A stretch of 64,000 nucleotides of DNA, taken from NCBI RefSeq assembly GCF_013200955.2, contig NZ_CP053697.2, forward strand, positions 1,612,001 through 1,676,000, read 5' to 3'. The position numbers were made by a program, and so were the translations under genes. The notes below the pieces were generated by a model that searched no databases, was not told the origin of the DNA, and saw nothing but the letters and a program-made list of their open reading frames with translations. Source of the DNA: Pseudomonas campi. GTDB lineage: Bacteria > Pseudomonadota > Gammaproteobacteria > Pseudomonadales > Pseudomonadaceae. This document shows, piece by piece, positions 58,322 through 64,000 of this stretch; position 1 is the first letter of the stretch, and every line of letters starts with the position of its first letter.

Positions 58322-59098
58322 ATGAAGAAGATCGTACTTCTCGGCGCCCTGGCGCTGTCCGCGTTCAGTGCGCTGGTTCAGGCAGAAGACAAGCCGCTGC
58401 GTATCGGTATCGAGGCGGCCTACCCACCGTTCGCCTTCAAGCAGCCTGATGGCAGCATCACCGGCTTCGACTACGACATCGGTCAGGCCCTGTGCGCCGA
58501 GATGAAGGTCGAGTGCAAGTGGATCGAGCAGGAATTCGACGGCCTGATCCCGGCCCTGAAAGTGCGCAAGTTCGACGCCGTACTGTCGTCCATGTCGATC
58601 ACCGAAGAGCGCCTGAAGTCGGTTGACTTCACTGGCAAGTACTACCACACCCCGGCCAAGCTGGCGATGAAGGCCGGCACCGTGCTGAACGACCCGCTGG
58701 TTGACCTGAAAGGCAAGAAAGTCGGCGTGCAGCGCGCCTCGATCTACGACCGCTACGCCACCGACGTGTTCGTCCCGGCCGGCGTGGAAGTGGTGCGCTA
58801 CAGCTCGCAGAACGAGATCTTCCTGGACATGACCTCCGGCCGTCTGGACGCCACCCTGGCTGATGTCGTGAATATCGATGACGGCTTCCTCAAGACCGAC
58901 GCCGGTAAAGGCTTCGCCCTGGTAGGTCCGGACTACACCGAGGAGAAATACTTCGGTAACGGCGCGGGCATCGCGGTGCGCAAAGGTGACAAGGCCCTGG
59001 CCGACAAGATCAGCGCCGCCATCCTGGCCATTCGCGCCAACGGCAAATACCAGGAAGTGCAGGACAAGTACTTCAAGTTCAACGTCTACGGCGAGTAA
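58322..59098 (+). CDS. aotJ: Arginine/ornithine ABC transporter periplasmic binding protein
   Basis: The 258-residue SBP_bac_3 protein has a Sec signal peptide (MKKIVLLGALALSAFSALVQA). The ligand domain features LRIGIEAAYPPFAFKQPDGS, GFDYDIGQALC and FDAVLSSMSITEERLKSVDF; these are typical of the LAO/HisJ/AotJ group binding basic amino acids. ATG 58322 has GAAGGAG upstream. It is first of the aotJ-Q-M-P-argR operon and is followed by a hairpin that may let it be made in excess of the membrane subunits. Confidence 0.93.
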   Translation: MKKIVLLGALALSAFSALVQAEDKPLRIGIEAAYPPFAFKQPDGSITGFDYDIGQALCAEMKVECKWIEQEFDGLIPALKVRKFDAVLSSMSITEERLKSVDFTGKYYHTPAKLAMKAGTVLNDPLVDLKGKKVGVQRASIYDRYATDVFVPAGVEVVRYSSQNEIFLDMTSGRLDATLADVVNIDDGFLKTDAGKGFALVGPDYTEEKYFGNGAGIAVRKGDKALADKISAAILAIRANGKYQEVQDKYFKFNVYGE

Positions 59099-59108
59099 GG
59101 CCGGGCTG

Positions 59109-59134
59109 ACCTACCTTCGCCGCCGAAGGTAGGT
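59109..59134 (+). other. Intercistronic hairpin between aotJ and aotQ
   Basis: ACCTACCTTCG and CGAAGGTAGGT are exact 11-bp complements around CCGC, 10 bp after the aotJ stop. There is no T-run, so it is probably an mRNA-stabilising or partial attenuation element, as often follows binding-protein genes. Confidence 0.7.
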
Positions 59135-59237
59135 GCTCCGCCGGGCCGGCTACAGGGCGCCGTTATCGGGCGCCACTGCAGTGGCCCGCTCCCCTGGCGC
59201 AGGGGCGTTCCTCCTGTTTTTCCCTGAGGATTAATTC

Positions 59238-59927
59238 ATGCTCAACGGCTATGGCTCGACCATTCTCGATGGTGTCTGGCTCACCTTGCAGCTGGCTCTG
59301 CTGTCGATGGTGGTGGCTATTTCTCTCGGCTTGCTCGGTGCGGCCTGTCGTTTGTCGCCGATCAAATGGCTGGCGCTGTTGGGTGAGACGTACGCCACCG
59401 TGATTCGCGGGATTCCCGATCTGGTGCTGATCCTGCTGATCTTCTACGGCGGCCAGGACCTGATGAATCGCGTGGTGCAGCTGCTGGGTTACGACGGTTT
59501 CATCGATATCAACCCGTTCATCGCCGGTGTCGGCACCCTGGGCTTCATCTATGGCGCCTACCTGTCCGAGACCTTCCGTGGTGCCTTCATGGCCATCCCC
59601 AAAGGGCAGGGCGAGGCGGGTATGGCTTACGGCATGAGTCCGCTGCGTGTGTTCTTGCGCATCCTGGTGCCGCAGATGATCCGTCTGGCGATTCCCGGCT
59701 TCACCAACAACTGGCTGGTGTTGATCAAGGCCACCGCGCTGATCTCCCTGGTCGGCCTGCAGGACATGATGGCCCGCGCCAAGAGCGCCGGCGATGCGAC
59801 CCGCGAGCCGTTCACCTACATCCTGCTGGCGGCGGCTATCTACCTGGCCATCACCAGTGTTTCCCTGCTCGTCCTGCGCTACCTCGAACGCCGCTATTCG
59901 GTCGGCGTCAAGGCGATGGAAATTTAA
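59238..59927 (+). CDS. aotQ: Arginine/ornithine ABC transporter permease Q
   Basis: A 229-residue HisQ/AotQ permease with about five helices. The transport-system signature includes TVIRGIPDLVLILLIFYGG and the coupling region AFMAIPKGQGEAGMAYGMSPLRVFLRILVPQ. It pairs with AotM. CTGAGGA precedes ATG 59238, 139 bp after aotJ. Confidence 0.94.
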   Translation: MLNGYGSTILDGVWLTLQLALLSMVVAISLGLLGAACRLSPIKWLALLGETYATVIRGIPDLVLILLIFYGGQDLMNRVVQLLGYDGFIDINPFIAGVGTLGFIYGAYLSETFRGAFMAIPKGQGEAGMAYGMSPLRVFLRILVPQMIRLAIPGFTNNWLVLIKATALISLVGLQDMMARAKSAGDATREPFTYILLAAAIYLAITSVSLLVLRYLERRYSVGVKAMEI

Positions 59928-59936
59928 GGGGCTGCC

Positions 59937-60635
59937 ATGATTTTCGACTACAACGTGGTACTCGACAGCCTGCCGCTCTACTTCGACGGTGTGCTGGTCA
60001 CCCTCAAGTTGCTGGTGATTGCCCTGGCCTTCGGTCTGGCCCTGGCCGTGCCGTTGGCGCTGATGCGGGTATCCAAGCAGCCGGCCGTGAACTTCCCGGC
60101 CTGGCTGTACACCTACGCCATCCGCGGCACGCCGATGTTGGTGCAGCTGTACCTGCTGTATTACGGCCTGGCTCAGTTCGAGGCGGTGCGCGAGAGCGTG
60201 CTCTGGCCGTACCTGTCCAATGCCACCTTCTGTGCCTGCCTGGCCTTTGCCATCAACACCAGCGCCTATTCGGCGGAGATCCTCGCCGGCAGCATCAAGG
60301 CCACACCTTATGGCGAGATCGAGGCGGCCAAGGCCATGGGCATGTCGCGCTTCAAGCTGTACCGGCGGATTCTGCTGCCCTCGGCCCTGCGCCGTGCGCT
60401 GCCCCAGTACAGCAACGAAGTGATCATGATGCTGCACACCACCAGCCTGGCGTCCATCGTCACCCTGGTCGACATCACCGGTGCGGCCAAGACCGTCAAC
60501 TCGCAGTACTACATGCCGTTCGAGGCCTACATCACTGCCGGTCTGTTCTATCTGGTGCTGACCTTCATCCTGGTGCGCCTGTTCAAACTGGCCGAACGTC
60601 GCTGGCTGGCCTATCTGGCCCCGCGCAAAGCCTGA
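59937..60635 (+). CDS. aotM: Arginine/ornithine ABC transporter permease M
   Basis: A 232-residue HisM/AotM permease with about five helices: [19 protein letters not shown] and the coupling loop [30 protein letters not shown]. It starts 9 bp after aotQ. The next gene is the ATPase, only 40 bp on. In P. aeruginosa an additional gene, aotO, stands between aotM and aotP, and it is absent here. Confidence 0.94.
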   Translation: MIFDYNVVLDSLPLYFDGVLVTLKLLVIALAFGLALAVPLALMRVSKQPAVNFPAWLYTYAIRGTPMLVQLYLLYYGLAQFEAVRESVLWPYLSNATFCACLAFAINTSAYSAEILAGSIKATPYGEIEAAKAMGMSRFKLYRRILLPSALRRALPQYSNEVIMMLHTTSLASIVTLVDITGAAKTVNSQYYMPFEAYITAGLFYLVLTFILVRLFKLAERRWLAYLAPRKA

Positions 60636-60675
60636 ACCACCGATTTCACTGCATTCGCATACGAGAGCCGAGACC

Positions 60676-61440
60676 ATGTACAAACTTGAAGTCCAGGATC
60701 TGCACAAACGCTACGGCGACCACGAAGTGCTCAAGGGCGTGTCCCTGGCGGCCAAGGCCGGCGACGTGATCAGCATCATCGGCTCCAGCGGCTCGGGCAA
60801 GAGCACCTTCCTGCGCTGCATCAACATGCTCGAGCAGCCCTATGGCGGCAAGATCCTGCTCAACGGCGAAGAGCTCAAGCTGGTCAAGAGCAAGGACGGC
60901 GCGCTCAAGGCCGCCGATCCCAAGCAGCTGCAGCGCATGCGCTCGCGCCTGTCCATGGTGTTCCAGCACTTCAATCTGTGGTCGCACATGAGCGCCCTGG
61001 AAAACGTCATCGAGGCGCCCGTGCATGTGCTCGGCGTGCCGAAGAAGGAAGCTCTGGAAAAGGCCGAACACTACCTGGCCAAGGTCGGTGTGGCGCACCG
61101 CAAGGATGCCTACCCGGCGCACATGTCTGGCGGTGAGCAGCAGCGCGTGGCGATTGCCCGTGCCCTGGCCATGGAGCCGGAAGTGATGCTGTTCGACGAG
61201 CCGACCTCGGCGCTCGATCCGGAGCTGGTCGGCGAAGTGCTCAAGGTCATGAAGGACCTGGCCCTGGAAGGTCGCACCATGGTCGTGGTGACCCACGAGA
61301 TGGGCTTCGCCCGCGAGGTGTCCAACCAGCTGATCTTCCTGCACAAGGGCATAGTCGAAGAAACCGGCTGCCCGAAAGAGGTGCTGGCCAATCCGCAGTC
61401 GGATCGTCTCAAGCAGTTCCTTTCCGGCAGCTTGAAGTAG
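60676..61440 (+). CDS. aotP: Arginine/ornithine ABC transporter ATP-binding protein
   Basis: A 254-residue HisP-like ATPase: Walker [11 protein letters not shown]-loop [18 protein letters not shown], signature [15 protein letters not shown], Walker [15 protein letters not shown], and the H-loop in [10 protein letters not shown]. It drives import through AotQM. It lies 17 bp upstream of argR, clearly in the same operon. Confidence 0.96.
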   Translation: MYKLEVQDLHKRYGDHEVLKGVSLAAKAGDVISIIGSSGSGKSTFLRCINMLEQPYGGKILLNGEELKLVKSKDGALKAADPKQLQRMRSRLSMVFQHFNLWSHMSALENVIEAPVHVLGVPKKEALEKAEHYLAKVGVAHRKDAYPAHMSGGEQQRVAIARALAMEPEVMLFDEPTSALDPELVGEVLKVMKDLALEGRTMVVVTHEMGFAREVSNQLIFLHKGIVEETGCPKEVLANPQSDRLKQFLSGSLK

Positions 61441-61457
61441 GAACTAGACTGCGAGCC

Positions 61458-62444
61458 ATGACCGCCACTTCCCACTGCATCGGTTTCCTTATCTGGCCAG
61501 AAACCAGGCCCATGACCCTGGCCCTGGCCGAGGAAGCCCTGCGCGTGGCCCAGCGCGTGCACCCGGAAGTGGTCTACGAACTGCGCTTCCTGCACGCCGA
61601 GCCTCTGGCCGAAGGCGGCTGGCAGATGCCGGGTGAGCCCTGGGCCGGGCGCCTGGAGGGTTGCCAGAAACTGTTCCTGCTGGCCGACGAGCCACCGGTG
61701 CCTGTTGCGCCGGCATTGGCTTCCGCATTGAAGCAACTGGCCCGCGCCGGCGCGCAGCTTGGCGGGTTGTCGGCCGGGGTCTATCCGCTGGCCCAGCTCG
61801 GCCTGCTCGACGGCTACCGCGCCGCCGTGCACTGGCGCTGGCAGGATGATTTCACCGAGCGTTTCCCCAAGGTCATCGGCACCAGTCACCTGTTCGACTG
61901 GGACCGTGATCGCCTCAGCGCCTGCGGCGGTCTGGCCGTGCTCGACCTGCTGCTGGCCGTGCTGGCCCGTGACCATGGCGCCGAACTGGCCGGCGCGGTC
62001 AGCGAAGAGCTGGTGGTCGAGCGCATCCGCGAAGGCGGCGAGCGCCAGCGTATTCCCCTGCAGAACCGCATTGGCTCCAGCCATCCCAAGCTGACCCAGG
62101 CCGTGCTGCTGATGGAAGCCAATATCGAAGAGCCGCTGACCACCGACGAGATCGCCACCCATGTATGCGTGTCGCGTCGCCAGCTGGAACGCATCTTCAA
62201 GCAGTACCTCAATCGCGTGCCGAGTCAGTACTACCTGGAGCTGCGCCTGAACAAGGCGCGCCAGTTGCTGATGCAGACCAGCAAGTCGATCATCCAGATT
62301 GGCCTGTCCTGCGGCTTCTCTTCCGGCCCGCACTTCTCCAGCGCCTACCGCAACTTCTTCGGCGCCACCCCGCGCGAAGACCGCAACCAGCGCCGCAGCA
62401 CCAGCCCCTTCGACATCGCGCCGAGCCCGTCCGAACGCGGTTGA
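61458..62444 (+). CDS. argR: ArgR, AraC-family regulator of arginine metabolism
   Basis: The 328-residue protein combines an N-terminal class-I glutamine amidotransferase-like (DJ-1/PfpI) domain (GFLIWPETRPMTLALAEEAL, LGGLSAGVYPLAQLGLLDGYRAAVHW) with a C-terminal AraC/XylS pair of helix-turn-helices (TTDEIATHVCVSRRQLERIFKQYL and SIIQIGLSCGFSSGPHFSSAYRNFFG). Pseudomonas ArgR responds to arginine, represses biosynthesis and activates the AST pathway and the aot operon. As the last gene of that operon it is likely autoinduced. The 260 bp after it contain nothing I can assign. Confidence 0.95.
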   Translation: MTATSHCIGFLIWPETRPMTLALAEEALRVAQRVHPEVVYELRFLHAEPLAEGGWQMPGEPWAGRLEGCQKLFLLADEPPVPVAPALASALKQLARAGAQLGGLSAGVYPLAQLGLLDGYRAAVHWRWQDDFTERFPKVIGTSHLFDWDRDRLSACGGLAVLDLLLAVLARDHGAELAGAVSEELVVERIREGGERQRIPLQNRIGSSHPKLTQAVLLMEANIEEPLTTDEIATHVCVSRRQLERIFKQYLNRVPSQYYLELRLNKARQLLMQTSKSIIQIGLSCGFSSGPHFSSAYRNFFGATPREDRNQRRSTSPFDIAPSPSERG

Positions 62445-62704
62445 GCTGGGCGGCGAGGTTCTTGTTTCGGGCGCTAGGTCGCTGCTCTGCTTGAAGTGAT
62501 GCGGTGGCACCTGGCTTGGGTGTCGGTATGAGGAGCTGGCCTGGGTTTGCACTTGCTGAAGATCGCTGCACGAGCCAGTCCCACTCAAGTGGCGCGTATT
62601 GGTGGTGGCACCTGGGCGGGTGGGGCGTAGCTGGCCGTGTGGCGCTTTGTCTGCATCCTAAATAAGCCTATGCTCAAAGCGGGACCAGTCGGATAATTAT
62701 AAGA

Positions 62705-64000
62705 ATGCGCTTATTACTGATTCTGCTGTTCAGCTGGATGAGCAGTGCTGGGGTGCATGCCGCTCCCGCCGAGAGTGATGCGCTGCTGCACCTGAATGGC
62801 GAAAGCTCGCGCGTCGAGCTCAATACCTATTGGGACTTTATCGCCGACCCAAGCTCGACCGGCGATGTCTATACCGTTCACGGGCTGCCTGCCGAGCGCT
62901 TCACTCGCCACGCTAGTGGAGTGCCGAACTTCGGTTTTACCGAGCAGCGTTACTGGTTCCGCACTCAGTTGCAGCAGAGCAGTGGTGATGAGAGCTGGTT
63001 CCTGGAGTTTGATTACCCGCCCCTGGATAACATCGACGTGTTTCTGCTTGATCAGCAGGGCGAGATGCTGGTCGTTGAGCATGGCGGGGATCGGCGACCG
63101 TTTGCTCAGCGCTTGATCAAAAGCAGGCAGTTCACGGTGGAGTTGCCCTTGCCGCTCGATGAACCGGTCTGGTTGTATGTGGCGGTACAGACCGAGGGTT
63201 CCCTGCAGATGCCGGCGGTGCTCTACAGCGCACCCCGCTATGTGTCCAATACCCGCAGTGAGTACTACCTGCTGGGTCTCTATTACGGCGCTCTGCTGTC
63301 GATGTTGCTCTACAGTCTGCTGACCTATCTGTCGGTCAGGGATGCCAGCCACCTCTATTACATTGTCTACATTGCCGCCTACGGGCTGTTCCAGTTGACG
63401 ATCAATGGCCTGGCCTTCGAGTACCTCTGGCCACAGTGGCCGGGCTGGAACAACCGCATGCTCCCCCTGGCGATCTCGGTGGCCACGCTCACCCTGATTT
63501 TGCTCACGCGTTCGTTTCTGCAGACCCGCACGCTGGTGCCGCGTATCGATGGACTGTTGCGGCTGGTGCAGTGGCTGTATGTGGCGTTGGCGCTGGCGTG
63601 TCTGGTCATGCCCTATAACTGGGCTATCCGCTTGAGCACGGCGTCGGCGGTGATTTCTCCGCTGGTGGTGTTTGCAATAGCGGTGTGGATCTTCTGGGCC
63701 GGCTATCGCCAGTCGCGTTTCTTCCTGCTGGCATTCACGGTGCTGCTGCTGGGCATGGTGCTTTATGCACTGAAGACCTTTCATGTGCTCCCGGGGACGT
63801 TTCTCACGGAACACGCCCTGCAGATCGGCTCTGCGTTGCAGATGATCCTGTTGATGGTGGCGCTGGCCGATCGCATGCGCCTGTTGAAGCAGGAAAATCT
63901 GCGCATCGAACAGGAGGCGAGGGTCTTGCTTGAGCAGCGTGTGCTCGAGCGTACGGAGGAGCTCAACAGTGCCCTGCGCGAGCTGGGCGACAAAAACCGC
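62705..64000 (+). CDS. 7TM-DISM sensor protein, N-terminal part (partial)
   Basis: The open frame from ATG 62705 runs off the right edge (432 codons). It begins with a signal peptide (MRLLLILLFSWMSSAGVHA) and continues with a periplasmic 7TMR-DISMED2 domain (~25-180; WFRTQLQQSSGDESWFLEFDYPPLDNIDVFLLD). Then come seven helices (7TMR-DISM_7TM, ~190-390, starting YYLLGLYYGALLSMLLYSLL) and a coiled coil (LLEQRVLERTEELNSALREL). The family ends in a GGDEF, HD or histidine kinase module, which lies outside the window. It probably senses carbohydrates or other periplasmic ligands. Confidence 0.9.
   Translation, partial: MRLLLILLFSWMSSAGVHAAPAESDALLHLNGESSRVELNTYWDFIADPSSTGDVYTVHGLPAERFTRHASGVPNFGFTEQRYWFRTQLQQSSGDESWFLEFDYPPLDNIDVFLLDQQGEMLVVEHGGDRRPFAQRLIKSRQFTVELPLPLDEPVWLYVAVQTEGSLQMPAVLYSAPRYVSNTRSEYYLLGLYYGALLSMLLYSLLTYLSVRDASHLYYIVYIAAYGLFQLTINGLAFEYLWPQWPGWNNRMLPLAISVATLTLILLTRSFLQTRTLVPRIDGLLRLVQWLYVALALACLVMPYNWAIRLSTASAVISPLVVFAIAVWIFWAGYRQSRFFLLAFTVLLLGMVLYALKTFHVLPGTFLTEHALQIGSALQMILLMVALADRMRLLKQENLRIEQEARVLLEQRVLERTEELNSALRELGDKNR

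Noticed and set aside
62505..62520. Sigma-54-like -24/-12 sequence TGGCACCTGGCTTGGG
   Set aside because: The -24 part is good but the invariant GC of the -12 element is GG, it is ~185 bp from the sensor gene, and a similar GGTGGCACCTGG string recurs 100 bp on.

Overview
The window is a high-GC gammaproteobacterial chromosome segment. Protein content, gene order and repeat families all point to Pseudomonas: PhhR/PhhABC, an aot-argR arginine uptake operon, a Mrp antiporter with fused A and B subunits, CcoG next to a MocR regulator, and many small dyad repeats. I saw no rRNA, tRNA, CRISPR array or intact transposon. Gene order resembles P. aeruginosa PA1047-PA1059 at the left, PA4129-PA4132 in the next block, and the PA0865-PA0893 area further right. 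These comparisons come from memory and were not searched.

Layout. 1-4.8 kb: esterase, OmpA-like lipoprotein, pdxH, glycerate kinase and slyB. 5.0-10.7 kb: a six-gene Mrp cation/proton antiporter operon. 11-15.2 kb (minus strand): LysE exporter, coiled-coil membrane protein, MocR regulator and ccoG. 15.3-17.6 kb: a lower-GC island holding a stop-interrupted DUF4224 prophage gene, two architecturally similar small membrane proteins and further relics. 17.6-19.8 kb: a frameshifted nitrite/sulfite reductase and its DUF934 partner. 20.0-30.2 kb: a GGDEF/EAL regulator, then hppD-hmgA-hmgB-maiA and two amino acid transporters. 30.4-36.6 kb: chemoreceptor, membrane hydrolase, YCII and VOC proteins, ArfB, a diguanylate cyclase and a zincin-like protein. 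36.7-42.8 kb: a PhnDCEE-type ABC transporter, divergent from selD-mnmH-orf123, so probably a selenium oxyanion importer. 42.9-45.4 kb: phhA-phhB-phhC. 45.8-53.7 kb: a signalling cluster made of a hybrid histidine kinase, a REC-HD-GYP regulator, a dual-receiver kinase, and a ToxR/MarT-like regulator with a FidL-like partner. 53.9-64 kb: phhR, acs, the aot-argR arginine transport operon and the start of a 7TM-DISM sensor.

How it works together. Phenylalanine is hydroxylated to tyrosine (PhhA, with PhhB recycling the pterin), transaminated (PhhC), and degraded through 4-hydroxyphenylpyruvate and homogentisate to fumarate and acetoacetate (HppD, HmgA, HmgB, MaiA). AroP-like and NSS-type permeases could feed the route. 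PhhR is the likely regulator: near-identical 18-bp dyads lie upstream of phhA and of phhR, and a degenerate copy lies upstream of hppD.

The most novel-looking signal is a pair of helically phased TTCAG-type repeat arrays with a 10-bp period. One lies upstream of the hybrid kinase and one upstream of the HD-GYP regulator. They look like operators for an OmpR/ToxR-type winged-helix protein, and such a protein is encoded in the same cluster.
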